Part shown: piece by piece, positions 35,621 to 49,800 of the stretch
Position numbering within the stretch: position 1 is the first letter of the stretch
Layout: each line of letters opens with the position of its first letter
DNA from: Loxodes magnus
Lineage: Eukaryota > Ciliophora > Karyorelictea > Loxodida > Loxodidae
Direction: 5' to 3'
Assembly (NCBI GenBank): GCA_946699065.1
Contig: CAMPDV010001576.1
Location: 1-64,000, forward strand
Length of the DNA stretch: 64,000 bases
Position numbers and translations under genes: made by a program
Notes under the pieces: generated by a model
Seen by the model: only the letters and a program-made list of their open reading frames with translations
Database searches by the model: none
What the model was told of the DNA's origin: nothing

Positions 35621-38600
35621 TGTGTGATTGTTTTTTTATAAAAAGAAAGTAAAATAAAAAATGGATGAAAATAAGTAGTTAAAGGAAAAGTAGGTTTAAG
35701 TGAGTTTAAGTAATTCATAGAAAAGAAGTCGAAGAGAAAAAATGTAAGTGAGAGAGGATTAAGTGTGTGATTGTTTTTTTATAAAAAGAAAGTAAAATAA
35801 AAAATGGATGAAAATGGTATTTAAAGGAAAAGTAGGTTTAAGTGAGTTTAAGTAATTCATAGAAAAGAAGTCGAGGAGAAAAAAATGTAAGTGAGAGAGG
35901 ATTAAGTGTGTGATTGTTTTTTTATAAAAAGAAAGTAAAATAAAAAAAGGATGAAAATAATTAATTAAAGGAAAAGTAGGTTTAAGTGAGTTTAAGTAAT
36001 TCATAGAAAAGAAGTCGAGGAGAAAAAAATGTAAGTGAGAGAGGATTAAGGTTGTGATTGTTTTTTTATAAAAAGAAAGTAAAATAAAAAAAGGATGAAA
36101 ATGGTATTAAAGTAAAAGTAGGTTTAAGTGAGTTTAAGTAATTCATAGAAAAGAAGTCGAAGAGAAAAAAATGTAAGTGAGAGAGGATTAAGTGTGTGAT
36201 TGTTTTTTTATAAAAAGAAAGTAAAATAAAAAAAGGATGAAAATAAGTAGTTAAAGGAAAAGTAGGTTTAAGTGAGTTTAAGTAATTCATAGAAAAGAAG
36301 TCGAAGAGAAAAAAATGTAAGTGAGAGAGGATTAAGTGTGTGATTGTTTTTTTATAAAAAGAAAGTAAAATAAAAATAGGATGAAAATAAGTAGTTAAAG
36401 GAAAAGTAGGTTTAAGTGAGTTTAAGTAATTCATAGAAAAGAAGTCGAAGAGAAAAAATGTAAGTGAGAGAGGATTAAGTGTGTGATTGTTTTTTTATAA
36501 AAAGAAAGTAAAATAAAAAATGGATGAAAATGGTATTTAAAGGAAAAGTAGGTTTAAGTGAGTTTAAGTAATTCATAGAAAAGAAGTCGAGGAGAAAAAA
36601 ATGTAAGTGAGAGAGGATTAAGTGTGTGATTGTTTTTTTATAAAAAGAAAGTAAAATAAAAAAAGGATGAAAATGGTATTTAAAGGAAAAGTAGGTTTAA
36701 GTGAGATTAAGTAATTCATAGAAAAGAAGTTGAAGAGAAAAAATGTAAGTGAGAGAGGATTAAGTGTGTGATTGTTTTTTTATAAAAAGAAAGTAAAATA
36801 AAAAAAGGATGAAAATGGTATTTAAAGGAAAAGTAGGTTTAAGTGAGTTTAAGTAATTCATAGAAAAGAAGTCGAAGAGAAAAAAATGTAAGTGAGAGAG
36901 GATTAAGTGTGTGATTGTTTTTTTATAAAAAGAAAGTAAAATAAAAAAAGGATGAAAATGGTATTTAAAGGAAAAGTAGGTTTAAGTGAGATTAAGTAAT
37001 TCATAGAAAAGAAGTCGAAGAGAAAAAAATGTAAGTGAGAGAGGATTAAGTGTGTGATTGTTTTTTTATAAAAAGAAAGTAAAATAAAAAAAGGATGAAA
37101 ATAATTAATTAAAGGAAAAGTAGGTTTAAGTGAGTTTAAGTAATTCATAGAAAAGAAGTCGAAGAGAAAAAAATGTAAGTGAGAGAGGATTAAGTGTGTG
37201 ATTGTTTTTTTATAAAAAGAAAGTAAAATAAAAAAAGGATGAAAATGGTATTTAAAGGAAAAGTAGGTTTAAGTGAGATTAAGTAATTCATAGAAAAGAA
37301 GTTGAAGAGAAAAAATGTAAGTGAGAGAGGATTAAGTGTGTGATTGTTTTTTTATAAAAAGAAAGTAAAATAAAAAAAGGATGAAAATGGTATTTAAAGG
37401 AAAAGTAGGTTTAAGTGAGTTTAAGTAATTCATAGAAAAGAAGTCGAAGAGAAAAAAATGTAAGTGAGAGAGGATTAAGGTTGTGATTGTTTTTTATAAA
37501 AAGAAAGTAAAATAAAAAATGGATGAAAATAAGTATTTAAAGGAAAAGTAGGTTTAAGTGAGTTTAAGTAATTCATAGAAAAGAAGTCGAAGAGAAAAAA
37601 ATGTAAGTGAGAGAGGATTAAGTGTGTGATTGTTTTTTTATAAAAAGAAAGTAAAATAAAAAAAGGATGAAAATGGTATTTAAAGGAAAAGTAGGTTTAA
37701 GTGAGTTTAAGTAATTCATAGAAAAGAAGTCGAGGAGAAAAAAATGTAAGTGAGAGAGGATTAAGTGTGTGATTGTTTTTTTATAAAAAGAAAGTAAAAT
37801 AAAAAAAGGATGAAAATAATTATTTAAAGGAAAAGTAGGTTTAAGTGAGTTTAAGTAATTCATAGAAAAGAAGTCGAGGAGAAAAAAATGTAAGTGAGAG
37901 AGGATTAAGTGTGTGATTGTTTTTTTATAAAAAGAAAGTAAAATAAAAAATGGATGAAAATAAGTAGTTAAAGGAAAAGTAGGTTTAAGTGAGTTTAAGT
38001 AATTCATAGAAAAGAAGTCGAAGAGAAAAAAATGTAAGTGAGAGAGGATTAAGGTTGTGATTGTTTTTTTATAAAAAGAAAGTAAAATAAAAAATGGATG
38101 AAAATAAGTAGTTAAAGGAAAAGTAGGTTTAAGTGAGTTTAAGTAATTCATAGAAAAGAAGTCGAAGAGAAAAAATGTAAGTGAGAGAGGATTAAGTGTG
38201 TGATTGTTTTTTTATAAAAAGAAAGTAAAATAAAAAATGGATGAAAATAAGTAGTTAAAGGAAAAGTAGGTTTAAGTGAGTTTAAGTAATTCATAGAAAA
38301 GAAGTCGAAGAGAAAAAATGTAAGTGAGAGAGGATTAAGTGTGTGATTGTTTTTTTATAAAAAGAAAGTAAAATAAAAAATGGATGAAAATGGTATTTAA
38401 AGGAAAAGTAGGTTTAAGTGAGTTTAAGTAATTCATAGAAAAGAAGTCGAGGAGAAAAAAATGTAAGTGAGAGAGGATTAAGTGTGTGATTGTTTTTTTA
38501 TAAAAAGAAAGTAAAATAAAAAAAGGATGAAAATAATTAATTAAAGGAAAAGTAGGTTTAAGTGAGTTTAAGTAATTCATAGAAAAGAAGTCGAGGAGAA

Positions 38601-40870
38601 AAAAATGTAAGTGAGAGAGGATTAAGTGTGTGATTGTTTTTTTATAAAAAGAAAGTAAAATAAAAAAAGGATGAAAATGGTATTAAAGTAAAAGTAGGTT
38701 TAAGTGAGTTTAAGTAATTCATAGAAAAGAAGTCGAAGAGAAAAAAATGTAAGTGAGAGAGGATTAAGTGTGTGATTGTTTTTTTATAAAAAGAAAGTAA
38801 AATAAAAAAAGGATGAAAATAAGTAGTTAAAGGAAAAGTAGGTTTAAGTGAGTTTAAGTAATTCATAGAAAAGAAGTCGAAGAGAAAAAAATGTAAGTGA
38901 GAGAGGATTAAGTGTGTGATTGTTTTTTTATAAAAAGAAAGTAAAATAAAAAAAGGATGAAAATGGTATTTAAAGGAAAAGTAGGTTTAAGTGAGATTAA
39001 GTAATTCATAGAAAAGAAGTTGAAGAGAAAAAATGTAAGTGAGAGAGGATTAAGTGTGTGATTGTTTTTTTATAAAAAGAAAGTAAAATAAAAAAAGGAT
39101 GAAAATGGTATTTAAAGGAAAAGTAGGTTTAAGTGAGTTTAAGTAATTCATAGAAAAGAAGTCGAAGAGAAAAAAATGTAAGTGAGAGAGGATTAAGTGT
39201 GTGATTGTTTTTTTATAAAAAGAAAGTAAAATAAAAAAAGGATGAAAATGGTATTTAAAGGAAAAGTAGGTTTAAGTGAGATTAAGTAATTCATAGAAAA
39301 GAAGTCGAAGAGAAAAAAATGTAAGTGAGAGAGGATTAAGTGTGTGATTGTTTTTTTATAAAAAGAAAGTAAAATAAAAAAAGGATGAAAATAATTAATT
39401 AAAGGAAAAGTAGGTTTAAGTGAGTTTAAGTAATTCATAGAAAAGAAGTCGAAGAGAAAAAAATGTAAGTGAGAGAGGATTAAGTGTGTGATTGTTTTTT
39501 TATAAAAAGAAAGTAAAATAAAAAAAGGATGAAAATGGTATTTAAAGGAAAAGTAGGTTTAAGTGAGATTAAGTAATTCATAGAAAAGAAGTTGAAGAGA
39601 AAAAATGTAAGTGAGAGAGGATTAAGTGTGTGATTGTTTTTTTATAAAAAGAAAGTAAAATAAAAAAAGGATGAAAATGGTATTTAAAGGAAAAGTAGGT
39701 TTAAGTGAGTTTAAGTAATTCATAGAAAAGAAGTCGAAGAGAAAAAAATGTAAGTGAGAGAGGATTAAGGTTGTGATTGTTTTTTATAAAAAGAAAGTAA
39801 AATAAAAAATGGATGAAAATAAGTATTTAAAGGAAAAGTAGGTTTAAGTGAGTTTAAGTAATTCATAGAAAAGAAGTCGAAGAGAAAAAAATGTAAGTGA
39901 GAGAGGATTAAGTGTGTGATTGTTTTTTTATAAAAAGAAAGTAAAATAAAAAAAGGATGAAAATGGTATTTAAAGGAAAAGTAGGTTTAAGTGAGTTTAA
40001 GTAATTCATAGAAAAGAAGTCGAGGAGAAAAAAATGTAAGTGAGAGAGGATTAAGTGTGTGATTGTTTTTTTATAAAAAGAAAGTAAAATAAAAAAAGGA
40101 TGAAAATAATTATTTAAAGGAAAAGTAGGTTTAAGTGAGTTTAAGTAATTCATAGAAAAGAAGTCGAGGAGAAAAAAATGTAAGTGAGAGAGGATTAAGT
40201 GTGTGATTGTTTTTTTATAAAAAGAAAGTAAAATAAAAAATGGATGAAAATAAGTAGTTAAAGGAAAAGTAGGTTTAAGTGAGTTTAAGTAATTCATAGA
40301 AAAGAAGTCGAAGAGAAAAAAATGTAAGTGAGAGAGGATTAAGGTTGTGATTGTTTTTTTATAAAAAGAAAGTAAAATAAAAAATGGATGAAAATAAGTA
40401 GTTAAAGGAAAAGTAGGTTTAAGTGAGTTTAAGTAATTCATAGAAAAGAAGTCGAAGAGAAAAAATGTAAGTGAGAGAGGATTAAGTGTGTGATTGTTTT
40501 TTTATAAAAAGAAAGTAAAATAAAAAATGGATGAAAATAAGTAGTTAAAGGAAAAGTAGGTTTAAGTGAGTTTAAGTAATTCATAGAAAAGAAGTCGAAG
40601 AGAAAAAATGTAAGTGAGAGAGGATTAAGTGTGTGATTGTTTTTTTATAAAAAGAAAGTAAAATAAAAAATGGATGAAAATGGTATTTAAAGGAAAAGTA
40701 GGTTTAAGTGAGTTTAAGTAATTCATAGAAAAGAAGTCGAGGAGAAAAAAATGTAAGTGAGAGAGGATTAAGTGTGTGATTGTTTTTTTATAAAAAGAAA
40801 GTAAAATAAAAAATGGATGAAAATAATTAATTAAAGGAAAAGTAGGTTTAAGTGAGTTTAAGTAATTCAT
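35620..40870. repeat. Duplicated 16-18-unit block, offsets 2,576 and 2,290 bp
   Basis: Two rare markers fix the duplication. The variant ATGGTATTAAAGTAAAAG occurs only near 36,101 and 38,677 (offset 2,576). A six-T form of the usual seven-T run occurs at 37,490 and 39,780 (offset 2,290). From about 36,650 to 38,580 the order of variants matches 38,940-40,870 unit for unit. The difference between the two offsets is 286 bp, exactly two units: two units present near 36,450-36,740 in the first copy are absent from the second. A recent block duplication followed by a two-unit deletion (or gain) explains it. Confidence 0.87.
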
Positions 40871-43800
40871 AGAAAAGAAGTCGAAGAGAAAAAAATGTAA
40901 GTGAGAGAGGATTAAGTGTGTGATTGTTTTTTTATAAAAAGAAAGTAAAATAAAAAATGGATGAAAATGGTATTTAAAGGAAAGGTAGGTTTAAGTGAGT
41001 TTAAGTAATTCATAGAAAAGAAGTCGAAGAGAAAAAAATGTAAGTGAGAGAGGATTAAGGTTGTGATTGTTTTTTTATAAAAAGAAAGTAAAATAAAAAA
41101 TGGATGAAAATAAGTATTTAAAGGAAAAGTAGGTTTAAGTGAGTTTAAGTAATTCATAGAAAAGAAGTCGAAGAGAAAAAAATGTAAGTGAGAGAGGATT
41201 AAGGTTGTGATTGTTTTTTTATAAAAAGAAAGTAAAATAAAAAAAGGATGAAAATAAGTAGTTAAAGGAAAAGTAGGTTTAAGTGAGTTTAAGTAATTCA
41301 TAGAAAAGAAGTCGAAGAGAAAAAAATGTAAGTGAGAGAGGATTAAGTGTGTGATTGTTTTTTTATAAAAAGAAAGTAAAATAAAAAAAGGATGAAAATG
41401 GTATTTAAAGGAAAAGTAGGTTTAAGTGAGATTAAGTAATTCATAGAAAAGAAGTCGAAGAGAAAAAAATGTAAGTGAGAGAGGATTAAGTGTGTGATTG
41501 TTTTTTTATAAAAAGAAAGTAAAATAAAAAATGGATGAAAATAATTAATTAAAGGAAAAGTAGGTTTAAGTGAGTTTAAGTAATTCATAGAAAAGAAGTC
41601 GAAGAGAAAAAAATGTAAGTGAGAGAGGATTAAGTGTGTGATAGTTTTTTTATAAAAAGAAAGTAAAATAAAAAAAGGATGAAAATAATTAATTAAAGGA
41701 AAAGTAGGTTTAAGTGAGTTTAAGTAATTCATAGAAAAGAAGTCGAAGAGAAAAAAATGTAAGTGAGAGAGGATTAAGTGTGTGATTGTTTTTTTATAAA
41801 AAGAAAGTAAAATAAAAAAAGGATGAAAATGGTATTTAAAGGAAAAGTAGGTTTAAGTGAGATTAAGTAATTCATAGAAAAGAAGTCGAAGAGAAAAAAA
41901 TGTAAGTGAGAGAGGATTAAGTGTGTGATTGTTTTTTTATAAAAAGAAAGTAAAATAAAAAAAGGATGAAAATAATTAATTAAAGGAAAAGTAGGTTTAA
42001 GTGAGTTTAAGTAATTCATAGAAAAGAAGTCGAAGAGAAAAAAATGTAAGTGAGAGAGGATTAAGTGTGTGATTGTTTTTTTATAAAAAGAAAGTAAAAT
42101 AAAAAAAGGATGAAAATGGTATTTAAAGGAAAAGTAGGTTTAAGTGAGATTAAGTAATTCATAGAAAAGAAGTTGAAGAGAAAAAATGTAAGTGAGAGAG
42201 GATTAAGTGTGTGATTGTTTTTTTATAAAAAGAAAGTAAAATAAAAAAAGGATGAAAATGGTATTTAAAGGAAAAGTAGGTTTAAGTGAGTTTAAGTAAT
42301 TCATAGAAAAGAAGTCGAAGAGAAAAAAATGTAAGTGAGAGAGGATTAAGTGTGTGATTGTTTTTTTATAAAAAGAAAGTAAAATAAAAAATGGATGAAA
42401 ATGGTATTTAAAGGAAAGGTAGGTTTAAGTGAGTTTAAGTAATTCATAGAAAAGAAGTCGAAGAGAAAAAAATGTAAGTGAGAGAGGATTAAGGTTGTGA
42501 TTGTTTTTTTATAAAAAGAAAGTAAAATAAAAAATGGATGAAAATAAGTATTTAAAGGAAAAGTAGGTTTAAGTGAGTTTAAGTAATTCATAGAAAAGAA
42601 GTCGAAGAGAAAAAAATGTAAGTGAGAGAGGATTAAGGTTGTGATTGTTTTTTTATAAAAAGAAAGTAAAATAAAAAATGGATGAAAATAAGTAGTTAAA
42701 GGAAAAGTAGGTTTAAGTGAGTTTAAGTAATTCATAGAAAAGAAGTCGAAGAGAAAAAAATGTAAGTGAGAGAGGATTAAGTGTGTGATTGTTTTTTTAT
42801 AAAAAGAAAGTAAAATAAAAAAAGGATGAAAATGGTATTTAAAGGAAAAGTAGGTTTAAGTGAGTTTAAGTAATTCATAGAAAAGAAGTCGAGGAGAAAA
42901 AAATGTAAGTGAGAGAGGATTAAGTGTGTGATTGTTTTTTTATAAAAAGAAAGTAAAATAAAAAAAGGATGAAAATGGTATTTAAAGGAAAAGTAGGTTT
43001 AAGTGAGATTAAGTAATTCATAGAAAAGAAGTCGAAGAGAAAAAAATGTAAGTGAGAGAGGATTAAGTGTGTGATTGTTTTTTTATAAAAAGAAAGTAAA
43101 ATAAAAAATGGATGAAAATAATTAATTAAAGGAAAAGTAGGTTTAAGTGAGTTTAAGTAATTCATAGAAAAGAAGTCGAAGAGAAAAAAATGTAAGTGAG
43201 AGAGGATTAAGTGTGTGATTGTTTTTTTATAAAAAGAAAGTAAAATAAAAAATGGATGAAAATGGTATTTAAAGGAAAAGTAGGTTTAAGTGAGTTTAAG
43301 TAATTCATAGAAAAGAAGTCGAAGAGAAAAAAATGTAAGTGAGAGAGGATTAAGTGTGTGATTGTTTTTTTATAAAAAGAAAGTAAAATAAAAAATGGAT
43401 GAAAATGGTATTTAAAGGAAAAGTAGGTTTAAGTGAGTTTAAGTAATTCATAGAAAAGAAGTCGAGGAGAAAAAAATGTAAGTGAGAGAGGATTAAGTGT
43501 GTGATTGTTTTTTTATAAAAAGAAAGTAAAATAAAAAAAGGATGAAAATGGTATTTAAAGGAAAAGTAGGTTTAAGTGAGTTTAAGTAATTCATAGAAAA
43601 GAAGTCGAAGAGAAAAAAATGTAAGTGAGAGAGGATTAAGTGTGTGATTGTTTTTTTATAAAAAGAAAGTAAAATAAAAAATGGATGAAAATGGTATTTA
43701 AAGGAAAAGTAGGTTTAAGTGAGTTTAAGTAATTCATAGAAAAGAAGTCGAAGAGAAAAAAATGTAAGTGAGAGAGGATTAAGTGTGTGATTGTTTTTTT

Positions 43801-46800
43801 ATAAAAAGAAAGTAAAATAAAAAAAGGATGAAAATGGTATTTAAAGGAAAAGTAGGTTTAAGTGAGTTTAAGTAATTCATAGAAAAGAAGTCGAAGAGAA
43901 AAAAATGTAAGTGAGAGAGGATTAAGGTTGTGATTGTTTTTTTATAAAAAGAAAGTAAAATAAAAAATGGATGAAAATAAGTATTTAAAGGAAAAGTAGG
44001 TTTAAGTGAGTTTAAGTAATTCATAGAAAAGAAGTCGAAGAGAAAAAAATGTAAGTGAGAGAGGATTAAGGTTGTGATTGTTTTTTTATAAAAAGAAAGT
44101 AAAATAAAAAAAGGATGAAAATAAGTAGTTAAAGGAAAAGTAGGTTTAAGTGAGTTTAAGTAATTCATAGAAAAGAAGTCGAAGAGAAAAAAATGTAAGT
44201 GAGAGAGGATTAAGGTTGTGATTGTTTTTTTATAAAAAGAAAGTAAAATAAAAAAAGGATGAAAATGGTATTTAAAGGAAAAGTAGGTTTAAGTGAGTTT
44301 AAGTAATTCATAGAAAAGAAGTCGAAGAGAAAAAAATGTAAGTGAGAGAGGATTAAGTGTGTGATTGTTTTTTTATAAAAAGAAAGTAAAATAAAAAATG
44401 GATGAAAATGGTATTTAAAGGAAAAGTAGGCTTAAGTGAGTTTAAGTAATTCATAGAAAAGAAGTCGAAGAGAAAAAAATGTAAGTGAGAGAGGATTAAG
44501 GTTGTGATTGTTTTTTTATAAAAAGAAAGTAAAATAAAAAATGGATGAAAATAAGTATTTAAAGGAAAAGTAGGTTTAAGTGAGTTTAAGTAATTCATAG
44601 AAAAGAAGTCGAAGAGAAAAAAATGTAAGTGAGAGAGGATTAAGTGTGTGATTGTTTTTTTATAAAAAGAAAGTAAAATAAAAAAAGGATGAAAATGGTA
44701 TTTAAAGGAAAAGTAGGTTTAAGTGAGTTTAAGTAATTCATAGAAAAGAAGTCGAAGAGAAAAAAATGTAAGTGAGAGAGGATTAAGTGTGTGATTGTTT
44801 TTTTATAAAAAGAAAGTAAAATAAAAAATGGATGAAAATGGTATTTAAAGGAAAAGTAGGTTTAAGTGAGTTTAAGTAATTCATAGAAAAGAAGTCGAAG
44901 AGAAAAAAATGTAAGTGAGAGAGGATTAAGGTTGTGATTGTTTTTTTATAAAAAGAAAGTAAAATAAAAAAAGGATGAAAATAAGTAGTTAAAGGAAAAG
45001 TAGGTTTAAGTGAGTTTAAGTAATTCATAGAAAAGAAGTCGAAGAGAAAAAAATGTAAGTGAGAGAGGATTAAGTGTGTGATTGTTTTTTTATAAAAAGA
45101 AAGTAAAATAAAAAAAGGATGAAAATGGTATTTAAAGGAAAAGTAGGTTTAAGTGAGATTAAGTAATTCATAGAAAAGAAGTCGAAGAGAAAAAAATGTA
45201 AGTGAGAGAGGATTAAGTGTGTGATTGTTTTTTTATAAAAAGAAAGTAAAATAAAAAATGGATGAAAATAATTAATTAAAGGAAAAGTAGGTTTAAGTGA
45301 GTTTAAGTAATTCATAGAAAAGAAGTCGAAGAGAAAAAAATGTAAGTGAGAGAGGATTAAGTGTGTGATAGTTTTTTTATAAAAAGAAAGTAAAATAAAA
45401 AAAGGATGAAAATAATTAATTAAAGGAAAAGTAGGTTTAAGTGAGTTTAAGTAATTCATAGAAAAGAAGTCGAAGAGAAAAAAATGTAAGTGAGAGAGGA
45501 TTAAGTGTGTGATTGTTTTTTTATAAAAAGAAAGTAAAATAAAAAAAGGATGAAAATGGTATTTAAAGGAAAAGTAGGTTTAAGTGAGTTTAAGTAATTC
45601 ATAGAAAAGAAGTCGAAGAGAAAAAAATGTAAGTGAGAGAGGATTAAGTGTGTGATTGTTTTTTTATAAAAAGAAAGTAAAATAAAAAAAGGATGAAAAT
45701 GGTATTTAAAGGAAAAGTAGGTTTAAGTGAGTTTAAGTAATTCATAGAAAAGAAGTCGAAGAGAAAAAAATGTAAGTGAGAGAGGATTAAGTGTGTGATA
45801 GTTTTTATATAAAAAGAAAGTAAAATAAAAAAAGGATGAAAATAATTAATTAAAGGAAAAGTAGGTTTAAGTGAGTTTAAGTAATTCATAGAAAAGAAGT
45901 CGAAGAGAAAAAAATGTAAGTGAGAGAGGATAAAGTGTGTGATTGTTTTTTTATAAAAAGAAAGTAAAATAAAAAATGGATGAAAATGGTATTTAAAGGA
46001 AAAGTAGGTTTAAGTGAGTTTAAGTAATTCATAGAAAAGAAGTCGAAGAGAAAAAAATGTAAGTGAGAGAGGATTAAGTGTGTGATTGTTTTTTTATAAA
46101 AAGAAAGTAAAATAAAAAAAGGATGAAAATGGTATTTAAAGGAAAAGTAGGTTTAAGTGAGTTTAAGTAATTCATAGAAAAGAAGTCGAAGAGAAAAAAA
46201 TGTAAGTGAGAGAGGATTAAGGTTGTGATTGTTTTTTTATAAAAAGAAAGTAAAATAAAAAAAGGATGAAAATAAGTATTTAAAGGAAAAGTAGGTTTAA
46301 GTGAGTTTAAGTAATTCATAGAAAAGAAGTCGAAGAGAAAAAAATGTAAGTGAGAGAGGATTAAGGTTGTGATTGTTTTTTTATAAAAAGAAAGTAAAAT
46401 AAAAAAAGGATGAAAATAATTAATTAAAGGAAAAGTAGGTTTAAGTGAGTTTAAGTAATTCATAGAAAAGAAGTCGAAGAGAAAAAAATGTAAGTGAGAG
46501 AGGATTAAGTGTGTGATTGTTTTTTTATAAAAAGAAAGTAAAATAAAAAAAGGATGAAAATAATTAATTAAAGGAAAAGTAGGTTTAAGTGAGTTTAAGT
46601 AATTCATAGAAAAGAAGTCGAAGAGAAAAAAATGTAAGTGAGAGAGGATTAAGTGTGTGATTGTTTTTTTATAAAAAGAAAGTAAAATAAAAAATGGATG
46701 AAAATAAGTATTTAAAGGAAAAGTAGGTTTAAGTGAGATTAAGTAATTCATAGAAAAGAAGTCGAAGAGAAAAAAATGTAAGTGAGAGAGGATTAAGTGT

Positions 46801-49800
46801 GTGATTGTTTTTTTATAAAAAGAAAGTAAAATAAAAAATGGATGAAAATAAGTAGTTAAAGGAAAAGTAGGTTTAAGTGAGTTTAAGTAATTCATAGAAA
46901 AGAAGTCGAAGAGAAAAAAATGTAAGTGAGAGAGGATTAAGTGTGTGATTGTTTTTTTATAAAAAGAAAGTAAAATAAAAAATGGATGAAAATGGTATTT
47001 AAAGGAAAAGTAGGTTTAAGTGAGTTTAAGTAATTCATAGAAAAGAAGTCGAAGAGAAAAAAATGTAAGTGAGAGAGGATTAAGGTTGTGATTGTTTTTT
47101 TATAAAAAGAAAGTAAAATAAAAAAAGGATGAAAATAAGTATTTAAAGGAAAAGTAGGTTTAAGTGAGTTTAAGTAATTCATAGAAAAGAAGTCGAAGAG
47201 AAAAAAATGTAAGTGAGAGAGGATTAAGGTTGTGATTGTTTTTTTATAAAAAGAAAGTAAAATAAAAAAAGGATGAAAATAATTAATTAAAGGAAAAGTA
47301 GGTTTAAGTGAGTTTAAGTAATTCATAGAAAAGAAGTCGAAGAGAAAAAAATGTAAGTGAGAGAGGATTAAGTGTGTGATTGTTTTTTTATAAAAAGAAA
47401 GTAAAATAAAAAAAGGATGAAAATAATTAATTAAAGGAAAAGTAGGTTTAAGTGAGTTTAAGTAATTCATAGAAAAGAAGTCGAAGAGAAAAAAATGTAA
47501 GTGAGAGAGGATTAAGTGTGTGATTGTTTTTTTATAAAAAGAAAGTAAAATAAAAAAAGGATGAAAATGGTATTTAAAGGAAAAGTAGGTTTAAGTGAGT
47601 TTAAGTAATTCATAGAAAAGAAGTCGAAGAGAAAAAAATGTAAGTGAGAGAGGATTAAGTGTGTGATAGTTTTTTTATAAAAAGAAAGTAAAATAAAAAA
47701 TGGATGAAAATAAGTATTTAAAGGAAAAGTAGGTTTAAGTGAGTTTAAGTAATTCATAGAAAAGAAGTCGAAGAGAAAAAAATGTAAGTGAGAGAGGATT
47801 AAGGTTGTGATTGTTTTTTTATAAAAAGAAAGTAAAATAAAAAATGGATGAAAATAAGTAGTTAAAGGAAAAGTAGGTTTAAGTGAGTTTAAGTAATTCA
47901 TAGAAAAGAAGTCGAAGAGAAAAAAATGTAAGTGAGAGAGGATTAAGTGTGTGATTGTTTTTTTATAAAAAGAAAGTAAAATAAAAAAAGGATGAAAATG
48001 GTATTTAAAGGAAAAGTAGGTTTAAGTGAGTTTAAGTAATTCATAGAAAAGAAGTCGAAGAGAAAAAAATGTAAGTGAGAGAGGATTAAGTGTGTGATTG
48101 TTTTTTTATAAAAAGAAAGTAAAATAAAAAAAGGATGAAAATGGTATTTAAAGGAAAAGTAGGTTTAAGTGAGTTTAAGTAATTCATAGAAAAGAAGTCG
48201 AGGAGAAAAAAATGTAAGTGAGAGAGGATTAAGTGTGTGATAGTTTTTTTATAAAAAGAAAGTAAAATAAAAAAAGGATGAAAATGGTATTTAAAGGAAA
48301 AGTAGGTTTAAGTGAGTTTAAGTAATTCATAGAAAAGAAGTCGAAGAGAAAAAAATGTAAGTGAGAGAGGATTAAGTGTGTGATTGTTTTTTTATAAAAA
48401 GAAAGTAAAATAAAAAAAGGATGAAAATGGTATTTAAAGGAAAAGTAGGTTTAAGTGAGTTTAAGTAATTCATAGAAAAGAAGTCGAAGAGAAAAAAATG
48501 TAAGTGAGAGAGGATTAAGTGTGTGATTGTTTTTTTATAAAAAGAAAGTAAAATAAAAAATGGATGAAAATGGTATTTAAAGGAAAAGTAGGTTTAAGTG
48601 AGTTTAAGTAATTCATAGAAAAGAAGTCGAGGAGAAAAAAATGTAAGTGAGAGAGGATTAAGTGTGTGATTGTTTTTTTATAAAAAGAAAGTAAAATAAA
48701 AAAAGGATGAAAATGGTATTTAAAGGAAAAGTAGGTTTAAGTGAGTTTAAGTAATTCATAGAAAAGAAGTCGAAGAGAAAAAAATGTAAGTGAGAGAGGA
48801 TTAAGTGTGTGATTGTTTTTTTATAAAAAGAAAGTAAAATAAAAAATGGATGAAAATAATTAATTAAAGGAAAAGTAGGTTTAAGTGAGTTTAAGTAATT
48901 CATAGAAAAGAAGTCGAAGAGAAAAAAATGTAAGTGAGAGAGGATTAAGTGTGTGATTGTTTTTTTATAAAAAGAAAGTAAAATAAAAAATGGATGAAAA
49001 TAAGTAGTTAAAGGAAAAGTAGGTTTAAGTGAGTTTAAGTAATTCATAGAAAAGAAGTCGAAGAGAAAAAAATGTAAGTGAGAGAGGATTAAGGTTGTGA
49101 TTGTTTTTTTATAAAAAGAAAGTAAAATAAAAAATGGATGAAAATAAGTAGTTAAAGGAAAAGTAGGTTTAAGTGAGTTTAAGTAATTCATAGAAAAGAA
49201 GTCGAAGAGAAAAAAATGTAAGTGAGAGAGGATTAAGTGTGTGATTGTTTTTTTATAAAAAGAAAGTAAAATAAAAAAAGGATGAAAATGGTATTTAAAG
49301 GAAAAGTAGGTTTAAGTGAGTTTAAGTAATTCATAGAAAAGAAGTCGAAGAGAAAAAAATGTAAGTGAGAGAGGATTAAGTGTGTGATTGTTTTTTTATA
49401 AAAAGAAAGTAAAATAAAAAAAGGATGAAAATGGTATTTAAAGGAAAAGTAGGTTTAAGTGAGATTAAGTAATTCATAGAAAAGAAGTCGAAGAGAAAAA
49501 AATGTAAGTGAGAGAGGATTAAGTGTGTGATTGTTTTTTTATAAAAAGAAAGTAAAATAAAAAATGGATGAAAATAATTAATTAAAGGAAAAGTAGGTTT
49601 AAGTGAGTTTAAGTAATTCATAGAAAAGAAGTCGAGGAGAAAAAAATGTAAGTGAGAGAGGATTAAGTGTGTGATAGTTTTTTTATAAAAAGAAAGTAAA
49701 ATAAAAAAAGGATGAAAATAATTAATTAAAGGAAAAGTAGGTTTAAGTGAGTTTAAGTAATTCATAGAAAAGAAGTCGAAGAGAAAAAAATGTAAGTGAG

